Positions 1 through 6,039 of a DNA stretch of 15,476 bases are shown here, piece by piece. The notes beneath the pieces are model-generated. The model saw nothing but the letters and a program-made list of their open reading frames with translations. It searched no databases and was not told the origin of the DNA. The DNA is from an uncultured Pseudorhodobacter sp. Lineage in GTDB: Bacteria > Pseudomonadota > Alphaproteobacteria > Rhodobacterales > Rhodobacteraceae. The stretch spans positions 1-15,476 of the forward strand of contig CALEMZ010000024.1 in NCBI GenBank assembly GCA_937910975.1. Direction: 5' to 3'. Position numbers and translations under genes: made by a program. Positions within the stretch are counted from its first letter, which is position 1. Every line of letters starts with the position of its first letter.

Positions 1-4
1 ACTC

Positions 5-34
5 GGTTTGACTTGATTTCGATCAAGTCAAACC
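5..34 (+). promoter_or_regulatory. FNR-type box inside a 30-bp perfect palindrome; ubiT operon promoter
   Basis: TTGAT-TTCG-ATCAA at 13-26 is a perfect match to the FNR/FnrL/Anr consensus TTGAT-N4-ATCAA. The dyad extends outward without mismatch: GGTTTGACTTGAT (5-17) pairs with ATCAAGTCAAACC (22-34) around a 4-base centre. The box centre is at 19.5, so a start 41.5 bp downstream falls on the A at 61, and TAAAGT at 49-54 sits exactly in the -10 position (4 of 6 matches to TATAAT). This is class II FNR geometry with a leader of about 21 nt before the ATG at 82. I infer activation of the ubiT-U-V-yjjI-yjjW unit by an FNR-family protein when oxygen is low. NO-sensing relatives (NnrR, DNR) recognise nearly the same sequence, so which regulator binds is open. 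Confidence 0.9.
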
Positions 35-81
35 CACTAACTTCTCCCTAAAGTGACCGCACTGCCTTGGCCGAGGACAAG

Positions 82-630
82 ATGACAAACCTGACATTGC
101 CGCACCTGCCGCGCCCCTTGGCGCTGGCTGCAAAGCCGCTGCCGCTTGCACCGATCACCTTAATGTTGACCACGCTGGCGCGACAACTAATGCGCCGTCA
201 TCCCGGCCTGCTGAAAAGGCTAGGAGAGCACGCTCAGCGCCGCTTTTTGCTGGATTTGACCGACCTGCCGTTTCTGTTGCTGTTGGAGCCTGGCTCCTCG
301 ACCCCTCGCGTGACCGCTCACCCCCGCCGCCGCCCGCCAGACAATGATGCGCGCATCGCCGGCCTGACCGCTGCTTTTCTAGGCATGATGCATGGCAGCC
401 TTGACGGCGACGCGCTGTTCTTTTCACGCGATCTGGTGGTCGAGGGTGATACCGCTGCGGCACTGGCGCTGCGTAATGCCATTGATGATGCCGAGCTTGA
501 TCTGACGACCGAGTTGAGCGTTTTTATTAAACCCCTCAGCCCGCTGTTTACGCGCTTCGTGCCGTTGGCCGAACGCCTGACCGGACTTGCCTTGCACCGA
601 ATGGACCGACCCGCCGGAGCGCCGCTATGA
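82..630 (+). CDS. ubiT: UbiT, SCP2-domain accessory protein of O2-independent ubiquinone biosynthesis
   Basis: The protein has 182 residues with an SCP2-like lipid-binding fold. UbiT is thought to hold hydrophobic ubiquinone intermediates for the anaerobic hydroxylation pathway, acting with UbiU and UbiV. A hydrophobic N-terminal third (LPLAPITLMLTTLARQL) is followed by the SCP2 core; the C-terminal part with GDALFFSRDLVVEGDT and the following DDAEL is typical of this family. I chose ATG 82 rather than the in-frame TTG at 67 because GAGGA lies just upstream and the predicted transcript start (about 61) leaves a short leader. The stop overlaps the start of ubiU in an ATGA arrangement at 627-630. 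Its identity is supported strongly by the ubiU and ubiV genes that follow. Confidence 0.88.
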   Translation: MTNLTLPHLPRPLALAAKPLPLAPITLMLTTLARQLMRRHPGLLKRLGEHAQRRFLLDLTDLPFLLLLEPGSSTPRVTAHPRRRPPDNDARIAGLTAAFLGMMHGSLDGDALFFSRDLVVEGDTAAALALRNAIDDAELDLTTELSVFIKPLSPLFTRFVPLAERLTGLALHRMDRPAGAPL

Positions 631-1622
631 TGGAGTTGGTTTGCCCTGCGGGCACGCCCGCTGCCTTGCGCGCCGCAGTCGAGGCTGGGGCGCAAACGAT
701 CTACTGCGGGTTTGCTGATGAAACCAATGCCCGCAATTTTCCTGGTCTGAACTTCGACCGCGACGAAATGGCCGCCGGTGTTGCCTTTGCCCATGCGCGG
801 GGCAGCAAAGTGCTGGTCGCCATCAACACCTTTCCTCATGCCGGTGCCGAGGCGATTTGGCACCGCGCGATTGCCGATGCCGAAACCGCAGGTGCGGATG
901 CGGTGATCCTTGCCGATATCGGGCTTCTGGCCCATGCCGCCGAAAACCATCCCGGCCTGCGCCGCCACCTTTCTGTGCAGGCTGCCGCCGCCAACCCCGA
1001 CGTGATCAACTTCTATGCCGAAGCTTTCGGGGTCAAACGCGTCGTTCTGCCCCGAGTTCTGACGGTTGCTGAGATCGCGGCTATCAACCGCGAGATTGAC
1101 GTGGAAACCGAGGTCTTTGTATTCGGCGGTCTTTGTGTGATGGCCGAGGGCCGATGCTCGCTATCGTCCTATGCCACAGGAAAATCGCCTAACATGAACG
1201 GCGTATGCTCGCCCGCGAGCCATGTAGTCTATGCTGAAGAATCCGGTGGGCTGACCGCGCGGCTTGGCGGCTTTACCATTCACCGCACTGCCAAGGGCCA
1301 GCCGGCACCTTATCCGACCCTATGCAAGGGGTGCTTTACCTCGCCAAGCAAAACTGGGAGTGACCAGACCGGACATGTGTTTGAAGACCCGGCCAGCCTT
1401 GATGCCACCCAGCTGATCCCGGCTCTTGCGCACGCCGGGGTGACGGCACTGAAGATTGAAGGCCGCCAACGCAGCCGCGCCTATGTGGCCGAGGTGGTGC
1501 GTAGCTTCCGCGCTGCGCTTGAGGCCCACGCCGCGGGCCGTCCGATGCCAGAAGCGGCACTTGCAAAGCTGAGCGAAGGCCAAGCCGCCACCACCGGCGC
1601 CTATGCCAAAACGTGGAGATAA
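627..1622 (+). CDS. ubiU: UbiU, U32-family Fe-S protein for anaerobic ubiquinone hydroxylation
   Basis: This is a peptidase-U32-family protein of 331 residues. UbiU and UbiV form a heterodimer in which each subunit carries a [4Fe-4S] cluster, and together they perform the O2-independent hydroxylations of ubiquinone synthesis. The family start ELVCPAGTPAALRAAVEAGA is present. Four cysteines fall at 170, 177, 194 and 233; counted from the second Met they are 169, 176, 193 and 232, the cluster ligands I recall for E. coli UbiU. Another Cys is at 236 (LCKGC). Two adjacent ATGs (627 and 630) can serve as start; 627 makes an ATGA overlap with ubiT, implying translational coupling. It ends two bases before the ubiV ATG. 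The protein is cytoplasmic and should act when oxygen is absent. Confidence 0.93.
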   Translation: MMELVCPAGTPAALRAAVEAGAQTIYCGFADETNARNFPGLNFDRDEMAAGVAFAHARGSKVLVAINTFPHAGAEAIWHRAIADAETAGADAVILADIGLLAHAAENHPGLRRHLSVQAAAANPDVINFYAEAFGVKRVVLPRVLTVAEIAAINREIDVETEVFVFGGLCVMAEGRCSLSSYATGKSPNMNGVCSPASHVVYAEESGGLTARLGGFTIHRTAKGQPAPYPTLCKGCFTSPSKTGSDQTGHVFEDPASLDATQLIPALAHAGVTALKIEGRQRSRAYVAEVVRSFRAALEAHAAGRPMPEAALAKLSEGQAATTGAYAKTWR

Positions 1623-1624
1623 CA

Positions 1625-2566
1625 ATGCCCGTTGCGATTGACCTGACCGTCGGCCCCAACCCGTTCTTCTGGGAGGCTGCCGCTGTGCGCACGTTCTACC
1701 AAGACCTCGCGGCCTCACCGGTGTCGCAGGTGGTACTGGGTGAGGTTGTCTGTTCCAAACGGCTACCTTTCTGGCAAGACGAAATTGCACAGGCCACGGA
1801 TGCTTTGCTTTTGGCGGGGAAGGCTGTGGCGATCAGCACGCTCGCGCTGGTCACGCTGAAGCGCGAGCGCAAAGCCACCGCAGCTCTGGCGGAAATAGGC
1901 CTTCCGGTCGAGGTAAACGATCTGACCGCCCTGCATAGCTTGCCCAAGGGGCAGGCATTCTGGGTCGGGCCGCTGATCAACGTCTACAATGAAGGCACGC
2001 TGCGCTGGTTGGTCTCGCGCGGGGCCACGCGGGTTTGCCTGCCGCCCGAACTGCCGCTGGACTCGATTGCCGTTCTGGCCCGACTGGGCCGCGAATTAGG
2101 TGTGGCCGTTGAGGTTTGGGGACACGGCCGCCTGCCGCTTGCGATTTCGGGGCGCTGCTATCATGCGCGCCTGCATGACCGCGCCAAGGATAACTGTCAG
2201 TTCGTCTGTGGTCTGGACCCGGATGGCCGTGAAGTTGACACCGTAGACAGCCAGAAATTTCTGGTCGTCAATGGCGTGCAAACCTTAAGCCAAAGCACCG
2301 CCAGCATGGCCTATCAGACCGAGGCCCTACACGAGGCTGGCGTCACCTCGCTTCGCCTGTCTCCCCAAAGCGATAATTTCATAGGGATATGTTCCGCCTA
2401 TGCGGAGCGCATTGCAGGCCGTATAACCGCCGCAGATCTCGCGGCTTTGCTTATACCGCATGTGCCGGGCGGGCGGCTGTCAGATGGTTTTGTGCGCGGC
2501 GATTTTGGAGCGCATTGGTCCGGCGCCCCCGCAACTGTCACCGAAAGTATCCGCCATGACCTTTGA
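1625..2566 (+). CDS. ubiV: UbiV, U32-family Fe-S partner of UbiU
   Basis: A 313-residue U32-family protein and the second half of the UbiU-UbiV heterodimer. It opens with VAIDLTVGPNPFFW and carries GEVVCSKR at C43, then C178, C191 and C195 in GRCYHARLHDRAKDNCQFVC. The 178/191/195 spacing equals the last three cluster cysteines of E. coli UbiV (180, 193, 197), so the [4Fe-4S] site looks intact. ATG 1625 is chosen because GGAGA lies 5-10 bases upstream; an in-frame GTG at 1613 lies inside ubiU and has no ribosome site. The 3' end overlaps the yjjI start by 11 bases. The function as a pair with UbiU in anaerobic ubiquinone hydroxylation is family knowledge; the co-transcription is inferred. Confidence 0.92.
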   Translation: MPVAIDLTVGPNPFFWEAAAVRTFYQDLAASPVSQVVLGEVVCSKRLPFWQDEIAQATDALLLAGKAVAISTLALVTLKRERKATAALAEIGLPVEVNDLTALHSLPKGQAFWVGPLINVYNEGTLRWLVSRGATRVCLPPELPLDSIAVLARLGRELGVAVEVWGHGRLPLAISGRCYHARLHDRAKDNCQFVCGLDPDGREVDTVDSQKFLVVNGVQTLSQSTASMAYQTEALHEAGVTSLRLSPQSDNFIGICSAYAERIAGRITAADLAALLIPHVPGGRLSDGFVRGDFGAHWSGAPATVTESIRHDL

Positions 2567-4091
2567 AACCCAAGGTCTGCGGCGCGTCGTTAACAACCCC
2601 GCTCTGAGTGCTGCGCAAAAGGCCCGCGCCCTGTCAATTGAGGCAGAAAACGCGATGCCCTATCCGCAGCTTGATGCCGAAACCCATGCGGCGCTTGAAG
2701 CGAGGGTGATCTGCGACATGTATGAGGGCCACGCGCCCTACAGGCCGCGCTATGTGCTGCCTGACTACGGCGTGGTGTTGACGTGCGGCAGTGATTGGCT
2801 TGAATTGCCGGTACCACAAACGCTGGACGAGGCGATCAACACGCTGATGATCGCCTATCACCACGTACCTTCGGTCACTGGCATGCCGGTTTATGTCGGG
2901 CAGTTGGACGATCTCTTGCTGCCGTTCTGCGAGGGCGTGTCGGACGAGGCATTGTACCAAAAGCTGAAACTGTTCTGGCGCTACATCGACCGCGTGCTGC
3001 CCGATGCTTTCTTGCATGCAAATATCGGCCCCTCGGACAATCGCGTCGCCCGCACTATTTTGCGTGTTGATGCCGAGCTTGGCCAGATCGCGCCAAACCT
3101 GACTTTCCGCTATGATCCGGCAATCAGCACCGAGGCGATTTTGGCGCAAGCCATCGCCAATATCACCATCTGTTCCAAGCCGCATATCGCCAATCACCCG
3201 CTGCACGCCGCCACTTTTGACGCGCGCGGCTACGGCATTGTCAGCTGCTATAACGCGCTGCCGCAGGCTGGCGGAGCCTCGACCCTGACGCGGATCAATT
3301 TGTTGGAAGTCGCCAAACGTTCGCACGATACAGATGATTTTCTGACCAATACCCTGCCGCAGTATGTCGCTCTGAATGTCCGGCTGGCGCAGGCACGGAT
3401 CGACTATCTGTTCGATCAATCCGGCTTTTTTGATAGCTTTCTGGTGACCGAGGGCTGGATCGACCGTGGCCGTTTCACCGCGATGTTCGGTATCTTTGCT
3501 ATGGCCGAGGCGGTGAACCATCTGCTGTTAAAATCCGGTAACCCGGGTCGCTATGGTCGGGATGCAGAGGCCAATGCGCTAGGACATGCCATTTCGGCGC
3601 GCCTGACCGATCTGGTTGCGGCCCAGCCGATGCGAAACGTCTGGCGCGACCGCGCGATGTTGCATTCGCAGGCCGGCCTTTCCACCGATACCGGACTGAC
3701 CCCCGGCGTACGTATCCCCTATGGAACCGAGCCAGACCCCGTGGTGCATGTGCTGGCCTTGGCACCGCACCACCAGTACTACCCCTCGGGGATCAGTGAG
3801 ATCCTGACGCTGGATGAGACGGTAAAGGCTAATCCAGCAGCAGTGATGGATCTGTGCAAAGGCGCCTTTGCCAGCGGGTTTCGCGAGTTTACGGCCAATA
3901 TCGGCGGCAATGATCTGGTGCGGGTGACCGGATACATGATCCGACTTTCCGATGTGGCGCGGTTCAATGCCCTGAAGGGCGCGCGCACCAACACCACGGC
4001 ACTGGGGGCCGAGGCTGCAAAACTCACGGCGATTTTGGACCGCAAACCAAGGGTGGTGGCGTATGAACTTGCCGCAGGCGCGGATCGCTAA
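2556..4091 (+). CDS. yjjI: YjjI-family glycyl radical enzyme, substrate unknown
   Basis: A 511-residue protein of the YjjI (DUF3029) branch of glycyl radical enzymes, close to the E. coli length of about 516. Such enzymes carry a backbone glycyl radical, are destroyed by oxygen, and use a cysteine thiyl radical on the substrate. The glycyl loop RVTGY is near the C-terminus with the radical Gly at about residue 459. C231 (GIVSCYNALPQAGGASTLTR) is the likely thiyl cysteine; C206 (ITICSKPH) is an alternative. ATG 2556 overlaps ubiV by 11 bases and gives the family length; the longer in-frame start at 2460 would lie wholly inside ubiV. The activase yjjW follows with a 29-base overlap. No reaction is assigned to this family to my knowledge, and I do not propose one as fact. 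Its place directly behind ubiTUV suggests anaerobic co-expression. Confidence 0.9.
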   Translation: MTFETQGLRRVVNNPALSAAQKARALSIEAENAMPYPQLDAETHAALEARVICDMYEGHAPYRPRYVLPDYGVVLTCGSDWLELPVPQTLDEAINTLMIAYHHVPSVTGMPVYVGQLDDLLLPFCEGVSDEALYQKLKLFWRYIDRVLPDAFLHANIGPSDNRVARTILRVDAELGQIAPNLTFRYDPAISTEAILAQAIANITICSKPHIANHPLHAATFDARGYGIVSCYNALPQAGGASTLTRINLLEVAKRSHDTDDFLTNTLPQYVALNVRLAQARIDYLFDQSGFFDSFLVTEGWIDRGRFTAMFGIFAMAEAVNHLLLKSGNPGRYGRDAEANALGHAISARLTDLVAAQPMRNVWRDRAMLHSQAGLSTDTGLTPGVRIPYGTEPDPVVHVLALAPHHQYYPSGISEILTLDETVKANPAAVMDLCKGAFASGFREFTANIGGNDLVRVTGYMIRLSDVARFNALKGARTNTTALGAEAAKLTAILDRKPRVVAYELAAGADR

Positions 4092-4929
4092 GATTCTGCT
4101 ATGGTCATGTGTTGATGGGCCAGGAAATCGGTTGGTGCTGTTTTTGCAGGGCTGCAATTTTGCCTGTGCGGCCTGCCATAACCCCCACACCATCGGCCAG
4201 TGCAACGATTGCGGCGATTGCATCCCGGCCTGCCCGACGGCCGCGCTCTCGCTTGCGGGGGGGCGCCTGCATTTCGACCCGGCACGTTGCACCCAATGTG
4301 ATGATTGCCTCGCGGCCTGCCCCATCAGTGCCAATCCGATGGCGCTGCCCTACAGCGTCGCCGACATCCTGACATTGCTGCACCGACATCGCGCATTTCT
4401 GTCCGGCATAACGGTATCGGGTGGTGAGCCGACCTTGCAAACGGGCTTTGTCACCGCCCTGTTTGCCGCTATTCGCGAAGACCCGGACCTTGCCGGTTTG
4501 ACCTGCTTTGTCGACAGCAATGGCCACCTTGGCGCGCTGGGCTGGCAGGGTTTGCTTTCGGTGACGGACGGGGTGATGCTGGACATCAAAGCCTTTGGGC
4601 CCGCGTTGCACCTTGCCATGACCGGGCGCAGCAATGCGCGCAGCCTTGCCAGCGCCAAAATCGCCCATGCGGCGGGCAAGCTTTACGAGCTGCGCTATCT
4701 GATTGTCCCCGACCAGACTGACAGCCCCGGAGAAATCGCCCGGCTGATCCGCTTTGCCAGCGATCTGGGTGGACCGCAGCGCATTCGGCTGAATGCGTTT
4801 CACCATCAGGGGGTGCGCGGTGTAGCGGCTGACTGGCTGTCGGCACCGCGACAAGCGGTTGAGGTCGTGGCCGAACAGTTGCGCCATGCCGGGCTTGGGC
4901 CGGTGATTGTTCCTGCGGTTTGGCTTTAG
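4063..4929 (+). CDS. yjjW: YjjW-family radical SAM glycyl radical enzyme activase
   Basis: A 288-residue activase that should generate the glycyl radical on YjjI. The radical SAM motif CX3CX2C is at C31, C35 and C38 (GCNFACAACHNP). An inserted bacterial ferredoxin domain follows, with two cluster motifs: C47/C50/C53/C57-Pro and C76/C79/C82/C86-Pro. The SAM-binding GGEPTLQ lies further on (ITVSGGEPTLQTGF). The layout of one radical cluster plus an 8-Cys ferredoxin insert is the pattern for glycyl radical activases outside the simple PFL-activase type. ATG 4063 lies 29 bases inside yjjI, so translation is probably coupled. It is the last gene of the + strand unit and ends 88 bases from the convergent regulator gene, with no clear hairpin-plus-T terminator between them. 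Confidence 0.92.
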   Translation: MNLPQARIAKILLWSCVDGPGNRLVLFLQGCNFACAACHNPHTIGQCNDCGDCIPACPTAALSLAGGRLHFDPARCTQCDDCLAACPISANPMALPYSVADILTLLHRHRAFLSGITVSGGEPTLQTGFVTALFAAIREDPDLAGLTCFVDSNGHLGALGWQGLLSVTDGVMLDIKAFGPALHLAMTGRSNARSLASAKIAHAAGKLYELRYLIVPDQTDSPGEIARLIRFASDLGGPQRIRLNAFHHQGVRGVAADWLSAPRQAVEVVAEQLRHAGLGPVIVPAVWL

Positions 4930-5017
4930 GCGCAGGCCCCAGGCTTGCATGCCTCCTTGCGGTTTCAGTTTGTGCAGCTGGGTGGGCGGCCCGAGATCAG
5001 TTCCGCGCGGTCATCGG

Positions 5018-5428
5018 TTAAAGCGTGATCTTGCCGTTGATAGCATCGGCCAGCGTATGCTCGTCAAAGACTTTGATAAAAGCCGTCAGTGCGGTCACGA
5101 GAAGCGGCGGCAATCGGCAATAAGGCGTCAGCTGACAGCCGTTTTCAGGCCCCAGACATTCAACCAGTCGGAAATCGGGTTCGGTATGACGGAGCAGTTC
5201 ACCCAGATTGATTTCTTCGGGTGGCATGGCCAGCATGAAGCCGCCGCTGCGGCCGCGTTGCCCCCGCAAAAACCCCTGCTGGATCAGCATCAGGACCACT
5301 TTCTTTACATGTGCCCTGGAAATCCGGTTGGCATCGGCGGTCGCCTCAATGGTGACAAGCCGATCGGTATGCGTCGCTGCATACAAGAGAACGCGTACTG
5401 AATAATCGGTGAACTTTGTCAGCCGCAA
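5018..5428 (-). CDS. Rrf2-family Fe-S transcriptional regulator, NsrR-like
   Basis: A 136-residue Rrf2-family repressor. The N-terminal winged helix-turn-helix runs from RLTKFTDYSVRVLLYAA through ISRAHVKKV and the wing RGQRGRSGGFML. The cluster cysteines are C91, C98 and C104 in ECLGPENGCQLTPYCRL. The residues around the last Cys (TPYCRL) and the start of the protein resemble the NO sensor NsrR, and the nos genes alongside fit an NO or nitrosative-stress regulator. The CX6CX5C spacing is intermediate between NsrR (CX4-5CX5C) and the iron regulator RirA (as I recall CX7CX5C), so RirA-like function is possible. The only start giving the family N-terminus is TTG at 5428-5426, preceded by GGGAG at good spacing. 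It is divergent from the nos genes and convergent with yjjW. Confidence 0.85.
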   Translation of the reverse strand: MRLTKFTDYSVRVLLYAATHTDRLVTIEATADANRISRAHVKKVVLMLIQQGFLRGQRGRSGGFMLAMPPEEINLGELLRHTEPDFRLVECLGPENGCQLTPYCRLPPLLVTALTAFIKVFDEHTLADAINGKITL

Positions 5429-5493
5429 TGTAAATCTCCCTGAGCCAGAAGGGTTTGGCCATTACCCGGCAGCGCTGTGATAACCCCCAATTC

Positions 5494-5510
5494 GCGCTTT
5501 GGTAAAGCGC
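5494..5510. repeat. Short perfect inverted repeat between the regulator and nos genes
   Basis: GCGCTTT (5494-5500), GGT, AAAGCGC (5504-5510). It lies 66 bases upstream of the regulator start and about 150 bases upstream of the first nos-region ATG. No T-run follows on either strand, so it is not a rho-independent terminator. It might be an operator for a dimeric protein, but it matches no site I know. Apart from this and the FNR-like box, I see nothing assignable in 5429-5656. Confidence 0.4.
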
Positions 5511-5608
5511 AGAGCGCGGCGCAGCTTGGAAGATGGTGTCAGAAATCAGGCCCGCGCGCTCCAAAGTTGCCTGAAAAAAGACGGTACTGGACAAAAGGGA
5601 TATTTAAA

Positions 5609-5622
5609 TTGACCCAAATCAA
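5609..5622 (+). promoter_or_regulatory. FNR/NnrR-like box of the nos operon
   Basis: TTGAC-CCAA-ATCAA differs from TTGAT-N4-ATCAA at one base, the usual variant seen for FNR and NnrR/DNR targets in denitrifiers. Its centre (5615.5) is 41.5 bp upstream of 5657, which is the A of the next ATG. The matching -10 position (5645-5650) reads TTAACT, a poor hexamer. I infer control of the nos genes by an FNR- or NnrR-type activator responding to low oxygen and/or NO. Confidence 0.78.
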
Positions 5623-5656
5623 AGCTTGGGTGGGGCGTCTTGGGTTAACTGCCCTC

Positions 5657-6034
5657 ATGCGAACCAGAATCATACCCCTCCTGACGACCCTGACCCTCGC
5701 GCTGGCGATGGTGTTCGGGGCTGTCGCTCAGGGTATGGCGCAGGCCACCGCGCTGCGCGGGCCGGTCTTCGAAATGGTAATCTGTTCCGCCGAGGGCGGC
5801 GAGAGCGTGATCGTCATTGATGCCGCTGGCAACCGTGTCGAGCCTGATCAGCACTGCCCACCAACGCACTGCCGCGACTGCCTGGTATCCACCGTTTCGG
5901 CGCCTGTCGACATTTCGGTGACCGCCCGGTTTGAGCCCTCTTTCACCGACGAGCCTATGCTCGTTTCCTTCTTTGTTATTGCGCAGCGCCGGTTCGCTTT
6001 CCAAACCGCGCGCGGCCCTCCACAGAAGATTTGA
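5657..6034 (+). CDS. Small exported Cys-containing protein at the head of the nos operon (NosC position)
   Basis: A predicted 125-residue protein with a clear signal peptide (RTRIIPLL, then a hydrophobic stretch ending near GMAQA), so it is probably periplasmic. The mature part has a single Cys in FEMVICSAEGG and then CPPTHCRDC (CX4CX2C), which could bind a metal. It lies directly upstream of nosR, where Paracoccus has a small Cys-motif protein called nosC; I treat homology as likely by position and motif, not proven. The start is uncertain: no ribosome site precedes ATG 5657, yet the frame is open upstream to 5477, and the FNR-like box predicts transcription starting at this very ATG, which would make the mRNA leaderless. 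The stop overlaps a TTG just before nosR and lies 6 bases from the nosR ATG. It has no known function. Confidence 0.7.
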   Translation: MRTRIIPLLTTLTLALAMVFGAVAQGMAQATALRGPVFEMVICSAEGGESVIVIDAAGNRVEPDQHCPPTHCRDCLVSTVSAPVDISVTARFEPSFTDEPMLVSFFVIAQRRFAFQTARGPPQKI

Positions 6035-6039
6035 TACGT

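Noticed and set aside
2634..3521. Long antisense ORF (295 codons) opposite yjjI
   Set aside because: It lies wholly opposite a recognised gene, resembles no family and has no ribosome site; high-GC codon bias commonly creates such shadows.
4105..4950. Antisense ORF (281 codons) opposite yjjW
   Set aside because: Its sequence is a mirror of the Cys-rich radical SAM gene, with no family features of its own.
4930..5017. Bidirectional terminator between convergent yjjW and the regulator gene
   Set aside because: Only a 4-bp AGGC/GCCT stem is visible and there is no T-run on either strand.
4907..5401. Plus-strand ORF across the yjjW end and the regulator gene
   Set aside because: The opposite strand here carries a clear Rrf2-family protein; this frame shows no domain.
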